From: Candidatus Iainarchaeum sp. | Lineage (GTDB): Archaea > Iainarchaeota > Iainarchaeia > Iainarchaeales > Iainarchaeaceae | Length of the DNA stretch: 26,144 bases | NCBI GenBank assembly: GCA_013331625.1 | Contig: DUGC01000053.1 | Coordinates: 573 to 26,716 of the forward strand | Reading direction: 5' to 3' | Part shown: positions 1-7,689 of the stretch, one piece after another | How the letters are laid out: each line of letters begins with the position of its first letter | Position numbering within the stretch: the stretch's first letter is position 1 | Program-made: the position numbers and the translations under genes | Notes under the pieces: generated by a model | What the model was told of the DNA's origin: nothing | Seen by the model: the letters and a program-made list of their open reading frames with translations, nothing else | The model's database searches: none

Positions 1-894
1 TTTTTTTATCCCTGTTGCAAGGAATTGTTTTAGTTCCTGCATGGTCATGCCGCGTTTGTCCGCTTCTTGGCGGAGTTTTTCCCAAAAGTCGCTTGAATAT
101 AACCTTTCTTTTCCGCTTTCCCTGTGGGCTTTTGCCATTCCCCTATATACAGGCCTTAAGTGTTTTGGGATAAGGTATAGTTCATAATTTTCTGTTGCCC
201 CCACTTTTGCCCTGTTGTAAGCCCTTGTTTCTTGTACTCTCCTAGCTACTATTTCAAGCGATTTTTTAGCATCAGCGGATGAAATTCCTGCAGCTCTCAT
301 AATTGTGGCTCTTTGGGCGGGGCTGATTGACATTAGCTGCTTTACAATGCTGTTTATGCGCTGCTCTCCGGGGGCATTGCGTATCATGATGTCCCGCAAT
401 TTTGATTCCACTGCGGCCAAATGGCTCTTGCGCCTGACTGTTTCAACCCTCTCCCACACTTTGGCTTTGGTTGCATCGCTTTGGCCTGCCATTGCAAATA
501 AGACCTCCTTTTGTTTTCTTGCAGGCAATTGCCGGACAAGAGAGAAAATCTGCCCCTGCGTTAATTCCCTTGCGATTTTTTGACGGAGGATGCGTTCAAC
601 TTTTGTAAATAATGCGTTGGGGTTTACTGAAGCCATTTCTGCGCTGACTTCCTTTCCGCGGAGCGCTTTCCTCACAATTGTTTGCTGCTCGGGGGTCAAG
701 CTGCGGTATTCTTGAGACATCAAAATTTCCGCCTTTTTTGCAGCAATCTGGGCAGGCATTAACCTTCCGATCATTAACAAATTTCTTCTTCTTCTTTTGG
801 GGATTACTATGCTTCTTAATCTGCGCCTTTCAAGTCCTTGGATAGTACTGACTATCCCTCGCATTAACTCGTATCTACCTCGCCCTTTCTGCAT
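1..894 (-). CDS. Unrecognised Arg/Lys-rich protein, C-terminus beyond left edge
   Basis: An open minus-strand frame of 298 codons runs without a stop from an ATG at 894 to the window edge, so the C-terminus is missing. The start is supported by a TATA-like box at 915-924, about 25 nt upstream, which implies a leaderless message. The N-terminal ~45 residues are very basic (clusters such as RRRLRS and KRRRR). The rest looks helical and rich in Gln, Ala, Arg and Lys. Near the visible end is a short Pro/Tyr segment (YLIPKHLRPVY). I see no catalytic motif, signal peptide or membrane segment. The charge suggests nucleic-acid contact, but this is only inference. I do not recognise the family. Two other unrecognised proteins (2221-2886 and 4351-4914) lie nearby on the same strand, and the Pro/Tyr segment has a loose counterpart in the second. 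That similarity is too weak to claim homology. Confidence 0.75.
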   Translation of the reverse strand, partial: MQKGRGRYELMRGIVSTIQGLERRRLRSIVIPKRRRRNLLMIGRLMPAQIAAKKAEILMSQEYRSLTPEQQTIVRKALRGKEVSAEMASVNPNALFTKVERILRQKIARELTQGQIFSLVRQLPARKQKEVLFAMAGQSDATKAKVWERVETVRRKSHLAAVESKLRDIMIRNAPGEQRINSIVKQLMSISPAQRATIMRAAGISSADAKKSLEIVARRVQETRAYNRAKVGATENYELYLIPKHLRPVYRGMAKAHRESGKERLYSSDFWEKLRQEADKRGMTMQELKQFLATGIKK

Positions 895-914
895 GGTAAT
901 CTTACTTATTTGAA

Positions 915-924
915 GTTTAAAAAT
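915..924 (-). promoter_or_regulatory. TATA-like box for the left-edge gene
   Basis: Minus-strand ATTTTTAAAC is centred about 25 nt before the ATG at 894. The A/T block is nearly symmetric, so it could also serve rightward transcription towards the redoxin gene. Confidence 0.45.
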
Positions 925-1035
925 GTGATTTCCATTTATGATGGCCCTCTTAATAGTGATTTGCGCCCTGTTGTTTGGCCCTCCACCAATTCCTTTTTAT
1001 TTTGGTTCAATGTTGTTCCTTATTGGTGGCAGGGT

Positions 1036-1272
1036 TTGGCAAATGTGGTTGTTTACAGCTCCCCTTCGTGCGCGTTCTGCACGCTTGCAAAGCGCTTCCT
1101 GCAGGAGCGCAATGTGGAATACACCGAGCATAATGTGGCGCAGGATCCTGCCAGGGCCGCCGAGATGTTTGAAAAGAGCGGACAGTCCGGGATTCCCGTG
1201 CTTGACATTGACGGGAAAATAATTGTGGGCTTTGACAGGCCTGCGATCAAGAAGGCGTTGGGGATTGAGTGA
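1036..1272 (+). CDS. Glutaredoxin-like (NrdH/Grx family) thiol redoxin
   Basis: A small thioredoxin-fold redoxin of about 78 residues. It opens with a beta strand (ANVVVYSS) followed by the redox motif CAFC. Downstream are the family's cis-Pro segment (GIPVLDIDGK) and a terminal GFDRPAIKKALG helix. The reading frame extends upstream to a TTG at 910, but those extra residues are unlike the family. I prefer the TTG at 1036, six nt after a GGTGG Shine-Dalgarno-like sequence (1025-1029). A GTG at 1045 is also possible. It lies 19 bp upstream of a thioredoxin reductase on the same strand. The pair probably forms a redox couple in which the reductase recycles the CxxC disulfide. It could instead feed ribonucleotide reductase like NrdH, but no such gene is visible here. 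Confidence 0.85.
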   Translation: MANVVVYSSPSCAFCTLAKRFLQERNVEYTEHNVAQDPARAAEMFEKSGQSGIPVLDIDGKIIVGFDRPAIKKALGIE

Positions 1273-1291
1273 GCAAGGGGTTGATTGCCAT

Positions 1292-2215
1292 ATGGATTCG
1301 TATGATTTCATCATAATCGGCGCTGGCTCTGCAGGCCTTCCTGCGGCAATTTACGCCTCGCGCTTCCGCCTCAAAACAGTTGTGATAGGAGAGCTTTTGG
1401 GCGGCACCATTACAACAACCCATGTGGTGGAGAACTGGCCCGGCTTTGTCTCAATTAGCGGCCTTGGCCTGATGGACGAGCTCAAAAAGCATGTTGATGC
1501 AAACAATGTCCCTGTAATTGCCGACCGTGTCACTTCCGTTGAGGCAAAAGGCCCGCATGAATTAGTGGTGAAAACCCTTGAGGGCAAAGAGTACAGGGCA
1601 AAATCCATCCTTTTTGCAACTGGCACGAGCAGGAAAAAGCTCGAAGTGAAAGGCGAGAAGGAATTCACCAATAAAGGCGTGAGTTACTGCGCAGTATGTG
1701 ACGGGATGCTTTTCCGCAACAAGGTTGTTGCGGTAGTGGGCGGAAGCGACAGCGCCGCAAAGGAAGCCCTCTACCTCTCGGAGCACGCATCAAAAGTTTA
1801 CATTATCCACCGCGGGGATAAGATAAGGCCCGAGCCTATCAATGGCGAGCGCGTGAAGGCCAACAGGAAAATCGAGCTTTTGCTCAACAGGAATATTTCC
1901 GAAATATTTGGCGAGAAGGCCGTGAAGGGAGTGCGCTTTCGGGAAGGTGGCGAGCTCAGGCTCGACGGGGTATTTGTGGAGATCGGCGCTACCGCGAATT
2001 CTGAATTGGCAGCAAAGCTTGGAGTGAAGCTCAATGAGAAGGGCGAGATCATAATTGATGAGAAGAGCCGCACGAATGTTGCAGGGGTTTTTGCGGCAGG
2101 CGATGTCGCAAACAGGCGCTTCAAGCAGGCGATTACCGGGGCAGCGGAGGGCGTGATTGCCGCGTTCTCGGCGTATGAGGACATCAACAGCGCGGGCTCG
2201 AAGAAGCCAGGGTGA
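1292..2215 (+). CDS. trxB: Thioredoxin reductase (TrxB-like flavoprotein)
   Basis: A 307-residue protein, the usual length for low-molecular-weight thioredoxin reductase, which moves electrons from NAD(P)H through FAD to a CxxC disulfide and then to a redoxin. The FAD-binding GAGSAG is at residues 10-15, the redox-active CAVC at 133-136 followed by DG, the nucleotide-binding GGSDSA at about 150-155, and the second FAD motif GDVANRRFKQA near the C-terminus. I chose the ATG at 1292, because the frame upstream of it overlaps the redoxin gene and is not family-like. The 2'-phosphate-binding motif HRRxxxR reads HRGDKIR, so the preference for NADPH may be reduced. The gene is convergent with the one ending at 2221, with only 5 bp between them. 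Confidence 0.95.
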   Translation: MDSYDFIIIGAGSAGLPAAIYASRFRLKTVVIGELLGGTITTTHVVENWPGFVSISGLGLMDELKKHVDANNVPVIADRVTSVEAKGPHELVVKTLEGKEYRAKSILFATGTSRKKLEVKGEKEFTNKGVSYCAVCDGMLFRNKVVAVVGGSDSAAKEALYLSEHASKVYIIHRGDKIRPEPINGERVKANRKIELLLNRNISEIFGEKAVKGVRFREGGELRLDGVFVEIGATANSELAAKLGVKLNEKGEIIIDEKSRTNVAGVFAAGDVANRRFKQAITGAAEGVIAAFSAYEDINSAGSKKPG

Positions 2216-2220
2216 TTTTT

Positions 2221-2886
2221 TCATCTAATTTCCTGTCGGCATGCATTGAGAGTTAAGTGTAATTCCTGCCGGAACGACTGGAACCCCCAATAAGCTATGT
2301 GTTTTATCTCTGTATTTTGGTCACTTTCAGCCTGAGGAAGAAGGCTGCCTCTATTGGAAAAATGGTCTTTAAGCGGATTTAGCTTTTTTTGCATTAGCAA
2401 CATAAGGCTGATAACTTCTGAGGTCATTTGCCTGTCCTTTTTCACCAATAGTCTGAACTTCGATTCTTTTTTAGCCAAATCATTTCCTGAAGATTCAGCC
2501 ACATTCTGAAGCGATATTAATTTTGTAATCAGTCTGCCTTTTTTCTCGGGAATTCCAAGCCATATAGGTGCATTCAGTACAAAAAATTCCTTCATCTTGT
2601 TTGTGCATCTCTCGACATTATGCTTATCCTGTTCTGAGTATGTGCCTTGCCTATATTTCAGATAATCAAAAGGATAGGACTCAAATATCCTGCTGGCTTC
2701 CCCTGCTATTTGCCTTCCGACAGCTTCCTGAATCATTGTGCCGTTTATCAGCCCCTGCCTTAGTTGCTGTTCACGGGCCCTAATCAGCCTCAGGATTTCG
2801 GCCCGTTGGGCAGGAAGGCCAGTTGCTTCAATGGCAGGGGCCCTGTCATTTTTTCCTTTATGAATATTGCGTTCGGTCGGCCTCAT
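2221..2886 (-). CDS. Unrecognised 221-residue charged protein
   Basis: A complete minus-strand ORF with an ATG start at 2886. The protein is hydrophilic and mostly helical in character. It has an Arg/Glu/Gln-rich N-terminal third (ILRLIRAREQQLRQG), a short hydrophobic stretch (FFVLNAPIWLGIPEK) at about residues 96-110, and Lys-rich helices after it. No family motif, signal peptide or membrane span is apparent. A/T-rich sequence at 2910-2923 lies about 28 nt upstream of the start and could act as a TATA box. It is divergent from the CoA-binding gene with a 45-bp spacer, and it abuts the trxB stop. Its coding sequence looks more A/T-rich than that of neighbouring housekeeping genes. The function is unknown. 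Confidence 0.7.
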   Translation of the reverse strand: MRPTERNIHKGKNDRAPAIEATGLPAQRAEILRLIRAREQQLRQGLINGTMIQEAVGRQIAGEASRIFESYPFDYLKYRQGTYSEQDKHNVERCTNKMKEFFVLNAPIWLGIPEKKGRLITKLISLQNVAESSGNDLAKKESKFRLLVKKDRQMTSEVISLMLLMQKKLNPLKDHFSNRGSLLPQAESDQNTEIKHIAYWGFQSFRQELHLTLNACRQEIR

Positions 2887-2931
2887 TTTATCATTAAAAT
2901 AGATGCTACTGGAAAATATTAAGGTATTGAC

Positions 2932-3324
2932 ATGAAAGCATCCAAAACTGTCGAGTCCATCGCAATCCTTGGGGCCTCCGCAAACAGAACCAAGTTCGGG
3001 AACAAGTGCGTGCGGGCCTACAAAAAGCTGGGCTGGAAAGTCTTTCCCGTAAATCCGAAGGAAAAGGAAATCGAGGGCCTGAAATGTTATGCCTCTTTGC
3101 GTGATTTGCCCGAAAGGCCTTTCAGGGTTTCAATTTACCTTCCTCATGAAATTACGCTGGGCCTTGTCAAAGCCATAGCAGATTCCGGGGCAAGGGAAGT
3201 CATCCTCAACCCCGGTGCGGAGTCGCGTGAACTGGTTTTGGCCCTTGAGTCGAAAGGAATAAGGCCGGTCCTCGCGTGCAGCATCAGGATGGAAGGCCTC
3301 TCCCCCGATGAGTTCAGGGCGTGA
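2932..3324 (+). CDS. CoA-binding (YccU-type) Rossmann protein
   Basis: A 130-residue protein matching the small stand-alone CoA-binding family (CoA_binding_2, related to the N-terminal domain of ADP-forming acyl-CoA synthetases). It starts with a strand and glycine loop (IAILGASANRTKFGN), then the strand and loop VFPVNPKEKEIEGLKCY, then VSIYLP and a GAREVILNPGAES segment. All are typical landmarks of this fold. The family binds CoA, but its physiological role is not established. A TATA-like AT block at 2893-2900 suggests a short leader. It is followed 38 bp later by the Pus10 gene, which has its own TATA box. Confidence 0.88.
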   Translation: MKASKTVESIAILGASANRTKFGNKCVRAYKKLGWKVFPVNPKEKEIEGLKCYASLRDLPERPFRVSIYLPHEITLGLVKAIADSGAREVILNPGAESRELVLALESKGIRPVLACSIRMEGLSPDEFRA

Positions 3325-3332
3325 ATTTTTCC

Positions 3333-3340
3333 CTTATAAA
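3333..3340 (+). promoter_or_regulatory. TATA box for pus10
   Basis: CTTATAAA is centred 26 nt before the ATG at 3363, the spacing expected for a leaderless archaeal transcript. Confidence 0.6.
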
Positions 3341-3362
3341 CCTTGTTCTATACTAGATTGCT

Positions 3363-4343
3363 ATGAACCGCACGGGCTTCAAGGACCTCAATGAAAGCGA
3401 GATACTCGACAGCGTCCGCAGGGCGCTTGAGGGGCTCGAATTCTCGACTTTTGGCCTTGGGGTTTGCGCAAAAGATGCTTTGCTGAAGCTAAAAATCCGC
3501 GAGAGCGCAATCAGCTACATCTCCTCCTCTTACAACGCAATTTACGAATCCGACAACCACAACCTCTATGCCCTAATCGACCTTGACCGCGGAATTGTCG
3601 AGGCAAGGCCCTCAAGTGTCTACATCGAGGGGCGCTACAACAAGTATTCGCGTAAAATCGCGCAGACATTCCATTACTGCTTCCGCTGCAAAGGGCGCGG
3701 CTGCAGCAACTGCAATTTCACCGGAAAGCTCTCAGAGCTCTCAGTACAGGAGATTTTAGAGCAAAAGCTGCTTGCCCCCTTTGGTTCCGGCCACTCAAAG
3801 TTCCATGGAGCGGGCAGGGAAGATGTCGATGTGCTCATGCTGGGTGCGGGAAGGCCATTCATATTCGAGGCGCTGGATCCAAAAAAACGCTCGGCAGACC
3901 TCAAGGCCCTTGAGGATGAAATTAATTCCGCTTTCAATGGGCTGGTTGGAGTGCATTCGCTCTCGTTTGCAAAAAAGGAGCGCATAGAGCAGCTCAAGAG
4001 CACGCCGTTTGAGAAAGTGTACTCCGCGCTCTGCTCGTGCGGCGAAAAAATAAGTCCGCAGGAATTAAATGCCATCGCCGGAAAAGCTTTTGATGTTGCG
4101 CAGATGACTCCAGAGCGCGTTTCAAAGCGCCGTGTGGAAAAGGAGCGCAGCAAGAGCGCCAAGGTCCTCTCCGTGCAGCTGCTGAATGATGCTGAATTCA
4201 GGCTGGAAATCCTCGCCTCCCACGGCCTTTATGTGAAGGAATTCATCTCAGGTGACGGGGAGCGGACAAAGCCGAGCGTTTCTTCTCTCCTTGGAAAAAA
4301 GTGCGCGTGCAAGGAACTTGATGTTATTGAAGTGAGGGCATAG
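3363..4343 (+). CDS. pus10: tRNA pseudouridine synthase Pus10
   Basis: Pus10 isomerises U54 and U55 of the tRNA T-loop in archaea. The diagnostic core is present. The zinc-binding Cys4 is C106, C109, C114 and C117 in CFRCKGRGCSNC, followed by TGKLSELSVQE. The catalytic block GREDVDVLMLGAGRPF begins at residue 151, with the likely catalytic Asp at 154. The usual Arg after VDV is Leu here (VDVLML). At 326 residues it is shorter than many archaeal homologues, mainly because the N-terminal part preceding the Cys4 is short. The accessory RNA-binding region may therefore be reduced. The start is set by the TATA box 26 nt upstream. It is convergent with the gene ending at 4351, with a 7-bp gap. Confidence 0.95.
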   Translation: MNRTGFKDLNESEILDSVRRALEGLEFSTFGLGVCAKDALLKLKIRESAISYISSSYNAIYESDNHNLYALIDLDRGIVEARPSSVYIEGRYNKYSRKIAQTFHYCFRCKGRGCSNCNFTGKLSELSVQEILEQKLLAPFGSGHSKFHGAGREDVDVLMLGAGRPFIFEALDPKKRSADLKALEDEINSAFNGLVGVHSLSFAKKERIEQLKSTPFEKVYSALCSCGEKISPQELNAIAGKAFDVAQMTPERVSKRRVEKERSKSAKVLSVQLLNDAEFRLEILASHGLYVKEFISGDGERTKPSVSSLLGKKCACKELDVIEVRA

Positions 4344-4350
4344 CTAATTT

Positions 4351-4914
4351 TCACTCTGGTTCAAGTGCCTGTCTGACAATGGGCTTTTCCAAGTCAAGCA
4401 GGTATAGATCACCCAGTGAGGAAGATTTAATTGAATTCCTCCGGAAAAACTGATTTCGTATTGGGCCATAAACCTCAGGATAAACCGCCAAAAGCCTTTT
4501 CGGAAGGTAAATCATTCCGTTTTCCCTATTAAATATTTCCCTGCGCTGCCTTATAAATTGATAAACCAAAAAGCTTCCAGGGGGCATCCCCAAAGCCTTC
4601 TTGAATTCCAGTGTTTTTTCTCCTTCAGTCCTGTCCTGCTTCCCGGTTGAATTCCCGTCGTTTTCTTTCCTTTTTGCCCTTGAAACGCGCTGCACATTCT
4701 TAATGATAATCTGGTTTTCTGCTTCATCATACCCAAGCACAAACCGGGGGTGCCTTTGCCCATCCATTAGCACAAAATGAGGTCTAACTGAGTTGAATCC
4801 GTCAAAAAACTTCCAGCGTTTGGATTTCTTCAAATTAAAATCCACCCCGGCCCTAGCTTTAGGTCTGGCTCTTGGCATTGGCAAAGCATTCTTCATGAAA
4901 ACATAATATGCCAC
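4351..4914 (-). CDS. Unrecognised basic 187-residue protein
   Basis: A complete minus-strand ORF with a basic N-terminus (MPRARPKARAGVDF), a WKFFDGFNSVRPHFVL segment, a charged low-complexity stretch at about residues 80-100, and a C-terminal IYLPKRLLAVYPEVYGP segment. I find no motif allowing assignment. The first ATG is at 4914. A second in-frame ATG at 4896 (residue 7) sits about 27 nt after a T-rich TATA-like block (4920-4929) and may be the real start. There is no hydrophobic segment long enough for a membrane span. It is convergent with pus10. Together with the genes at 1-894 and 2221-2886 it makes a group of three unassigned basic proteins scattered among conserved genes. Confidence 0.7.
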   Translation of the reverse strand: MAYYVFMKNALPMPRARPKARAGVDFNLKKSKRWKFFDGFNSVRPHFVLMDGQRHPRFVLGYDEAENQIIIKNVQRVSRAKRKENDGNSTGKQDRTEGEKTLEFKKALGMPPGSFLVYQFIRQRREIFNRENGMIYLPKRLLAVYPEVYGPIRNQFFRRNSIKSSSLGDLYLLDLEKPIVRQALEPE

Positions 4915-5032
4915 TGAGCAATAAAAACCTATTATTAGTGGCGGGTTTGTTTAATAGAAACTCAAGAAACACCAAATTTCAATATTGCTCTGACTTTTCA
5001 ACATCCCCTAATTTAACCAAAAAATAGTTAGC

Positions 5033-5049
5033 GGCAGGTCTTCCCTGCC
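5033..5049 (-). terminator. Hairpin after radA
   Basis: A perfect 6-bp stem GGCAGG/CCTGCC with a 5-nt loop lies 11 bp past the radA stop. A TTTTTT run follows on the minus strand about 10 nt further on. It resembles a weak intrinsic terminator. Confidence 0.45.
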
Positions 5050-5060
5050 AAATTTCAATT

Positions 5061-7553
5061 TCACTCTTCCACGTCCACTATTCCCGTCTCTGTCACCCTG
5101 TATATCGCCTCTCCGTCAGGGAGCGATGGCGAATCAACGAGCTTTGCAACGCGCTTGTCTTCCTTTCCTTTGCGCAAATAGAGCCTTGTCTTGCTCGCGT
5201 GGCCCACAATGTTTCCCCCGATCGGGGCTGTGGGGTCTCCGAAGAGGATATCAGGCCTTTCCATTACCTGGTTTGTGACGAGCACTACGATATTATTCAT
5301 TTCCGCAAGCTTTTGCAGTGTGCGCATGTGCTTGTTGAGCTTTTGCTGCCTCTCAGCAAGCGTGCCGCGTCCTACGAATTCCGCCCTGAATTGCGCGGTG
5401 AGTGAGTCCACTATGACAAGCTTGATCCCTTTTTCCTTCACAAGCTCATCCGCCTTGTCGGCGAGCAGTATCTGGTGGTCGGAATTGTATGCCCTTGCAA
5501 CCAATATGTTCTTTAGTGTTGCTTCGGGGTCAAGGCCGTGTGATTGCGCTATTGCAATGACCCTTTCGGGCCGGAAGCTGTTTTCGGAGTCAATGTAGAG
5601 GCATCCCCCTTCAAGGCCTCCCTTCTCTTTTGGAAGCTGTACAGTGACCGCTGTCTGGAAGCACCATTGCGTATTGTGCAAAAACACAGGCTTATTGCCC
5701 CCTATGAAGCTGTGCACTTCAGGGACAACAAGGTCGTATACCCAGTCGTTGTATTCTTTGCTTTGTATTGCAGTGATTTTCTCCCACTTTGTCTGTGATT
5801 CCATCACGAGCTTGAGCGTGCCAATGTCCTTTCTTAATTCTTCATCACCAAGCAGGCGCTGTGCCATTGTGGTAAGCGCTTTGGATATCTCATTGGCCTT
5901 TTCCGGGCTCATTTTCCTTGTGATGTAATTTTGGAAAGTGCTTTTCTTCATCCTCATTTCTGTCCTGATCTGTGTGGTTTCAAAGGGCATCACTGAAAGT
6001 GCTTTCATCACATTTTCATGGGTAGGCTCTTTGAGAAGTTCCTTCCCATATTGGATTTCCGTCATTCTCATTGTGAAAAATCCGAGCATATCCCCAAGCG
6101 TTTTCTTAGTTATCCTTTCCATGTTCGGCTCTTTTCCAAAGAAGCTCACGAATAGTGTCTGGAATCCATTTTCAACCATTGCCTTTTTGCTCCACTGGTT
6201 AAACCTTCTCCTCGAGCCGCTGAGCTTGGCATAAACCCTCTTGTAAATCGGCGTTATTGCTTGGATCGGTATGCCATATTTTGTTGAGATGTTTTTTTCG
6301 CTCGTGATGGCGTTGTCCTTTTTGAGGAGGCTGTGCTTTTTCATTATATCCGCAAGCACGAGTTTTGCCTTGGGTTCTGTCACGAAATTCTTGTAGAATT
6401 CTTTCCCTTTTATGATTGACATTGTAGCCGTGACGCTGATGCCCAGCCTGTTGAAAAGGTATGCAAGTTCTTCGCTAAGAGTTTTTGCCCGCGTTCCTGA
6501 AACTATGCAATTGCTGACCTCGCCATCGCCGTCAAGATAGCCTGCGAGGAATGCTTTTGCAGTTTCTTGTGGGGATGTAAGGATTTCTTCTGGGACGAAC
6601 TTGTTATACGCATTTGTTTTTGCAAGCCCTCCGAGCAACTCTTTTGTAGGCTTTTGGAAAACTATTAAATTACGCTTTTCATCAAAATAGGGCTTGTATC
6701 CAAAGCGCCTCTCAATGTATCCGATAAGCCATGCTTGCGCTTTCCTGTCAAAGATTGTAATGCTGCACGGGTTTGCGCACCCTTCTGCTGCATACAATCC
6801 GAGGAAATAAGCGTCCTCTTGCGTGAGGTCAGATTTCCCTGCAAAATCAATTTTTTCAGGAACCCCTATGAAGTCGCCTTCTTCGAGCAGCCCGCTTGGC
6901 TTCCACTGTACGCCTTCCTCATTGAGCGAAAGGAGTGGGTGGTTTTCAGTAAGTTCAAGCGATGCACCCCTCTCGGTTTTCACGACGCGAAGTGTCTTGC
7001 AGTGCTCCCTGAATAGGTTTGCTGCAACCGCTTTCTGGGGATTGCCATGTTTGTCAATTCCTATCACTTCTATGGGGCGCTTGAGTTCAGCTAGGAACCC
7101 CCCGTCAAATGGCCTCTCGTTCACTGCATAATTATTGTAAACATCTTCCATGCTCTTAAGATGTGCCTTATCCGGGTTGAAATAGAAAAGCTTTGTGTCC
7201 TTTGAAACGCATTTCCCGCTCGCAAACTTGCCGTAGACCTCGGTTATGCTCTGTGTCTCTATCCCGCCGCCTATGAGGGTATCAACTTCCTTGCTTCCTG
7301 TGGTGAGCCTTCCGACAAGTTTCCTGCGCTCTGCAATATCTGCTGCGGTTACATATCCCATATCAAGGGTGTCGCGTGCCGCTTTGATCGCTTTTTCAGC
7401 AGTGCCCTCTCCGAGCCCTGCAGCTTCTATGAGTTCGGCAGGGGAAGATATTGCGATGCTCTCAATTGATTTGTATCCTGCAGCAATCAGTTTTTCGGAT
7501 GCCTGCGGCCCGATCCCGGGCAGGTCCTCTATGCTCTTGATTTCCTTGGCCAT
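5061..7553 (-). CDS. radA: DNA recombinase RadA precursor interrupted by an intein
   Basis: An 830-residue precursor of the archaeal Rad51/RecA-family strand-exchange protein. The N-extein (1-114) has a helix-hairpin-helix start (SIEDLPGIGPQASEKL) and the linker ahead of the ATPase core. The C-extein (628-830) carries Walker B (LVIVDSLTAQFRAEF), the L2 region (VLVTNQVMERPDILFGDP) and the PIGGNIVGHASKTRLYLRKG end. Removing residues 115-627 gives a 317-residue protein, the normal RadA length, and restores the P-loop GKFASGK-T. The first glycine-loop residue is followed by Lys where GEF is common. The start has a good Shine-Dalgarno GGAGGG (7560-7565) six nt upstream. A TATA box at 7657-7665 implies a leader of roughly 80 nt. 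It lies downstream of the histidine operon on the same strand but has its own promoter. Confidence 0.97.
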   Translation of the reverse strand: MAKEIKSIEDLPGIGPQASEKLIAAGYKSIESIAISSPAELIEAAGLGEGTAEKAIKAARDTLDMGYVTAADIAERRKLVGRLTTGSKEVDTLIGGGIETQSITEVYGKFASGKCVSKDTKLFYFNPDKAHLKSMEDVYNNYAVNERPFDGGFLAELKRPIEVIGIDKHGNPQKAVAANLFREHCKTLRVVKTERGASLELTENHPLLSLNEEGVQWKPSGLLEEGDFIGVPEKIDFAGKSDLTQEDAYFLGLYAAEGCANPCSITIFDRKAQAWLIGYIERRFGYKPYFDEKRNLIVFQKPTKELLGGLAKTNAYNKFVPEEILTSPQETAKAFLAGYLDGDGEVSNCIVSGTRAKTLSEELAYLFNRLGISVTATMSIIKGKEFYKNFVTEPKAKLVLADIMKKHSLLKKDNAITSEKNISTKYGIPIQAITPIYKRVYAKLSGSRRRFNQWSKKAMVENGFQTLFVSFFGKEPNMERITKKTLGDMLGFFTMRMTEIQYGKELLKEPTHENVMKALSVMPFETTQIRTEMRMKKSTFQNYITRKMSPEKANEISKALTTMAQRLLGDEELRKDIGTLKLVMESQTKWEKITAIQSKEYNDWVYDLVVPEVHSFIGGNKPVFLHNTQWCFQTAVTVQLPKEKGGLEGGCLYIDSENSFRPERVIAIAQSHGLDPEATLKNILVARAYNSDHQILLADKADELVKEKGIKLVIVDSLTAQFRAEFVGRGTLAERQQKLNKHMRTLQKLAEMNNIVVLVTNQVMERPDILFGDPTAPIGGNIVGHASKTRLYLRKGKEDKRVAKLVDSPSLPDGEAIYRVTETGIVDVEE
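5673..7211 (-). mobile_element. LAGLIDADG intein in RadA P-loop
   Basis: Residues 115-627 of the RadA precursor (513 aa). Splicing block A is CVSKDTKLF with nucleophile Cys115. Block B contains TENHPLL (TxxH). Block F is VYDLVVPEVHSFIGG, and block G ends in FLHN627 followed by Thr628 of the C-extein. Two dodecapeptides mark a homing endonuclease: YFLGLYAAEG (first acidic residue Glu) and FLAGYLDGDG. About 100 residues between the endonuclease and block F are Lys/Met-rich and may form an extra DNA-binding domain (MKKSTFQNYITRKMSPEKA resembles an HTH). All splice residues are present, so it should be able to splice. The insertion between Lys and Thr of Walker A is a known site for archaeal RadA inteins. 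Confidence 0.95.
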
Positions 7554-7559
7554 GCTGGT

Positions 7560-7565
7560 CCCTCC
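7560..7565 (-). promoter_or_regulatory. Shine-Dalgarno of radA
   Basis: Minus-strand GGAGGG lies 6 nt before the ATG and fixes the start at 7553. Confidence 0.65.
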
Positions 7566-7656
7566 TGCACTTTTTGGCTTTTCGAGGATCCGCTTCCCAT
7601 GGCGGGAAAGCCCCCCATTGCCGAGTTCGTGCTGACAATATATTGTGCTTAATTGG

Positions 7657-7665
7657 TTTATAAAT
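7657..7665 (-). promoter_or_regulatory. TATA box of radA
   Basis: Minus-strand ATTTATAAA, preceded 9 nt upstream by the shared 15-bp element at 7675-7689. The predicted transcript start is near 7632, leaving a leader of about 80 nt that contains a G-rich/C-rich complementary stretch. Confidence 0.6.
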
Positions 7666-7674
7666 GCTCCAAAG

Positions 7675-7689
7675 GTTCATTGCCGGTGC
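7675..7689 (-). repeat. Shared promoter element, copy 1 (radA)
   Basis: Minus-strand GCACCGGCAATGAAC, identical at 15 positions to copies at 15835-15852 and 16738-16755. All three lie 8-11 nt upstream of a TATA box on the same strand, where archaeal activator or repressor sites often sit. Confidence 0.75.
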
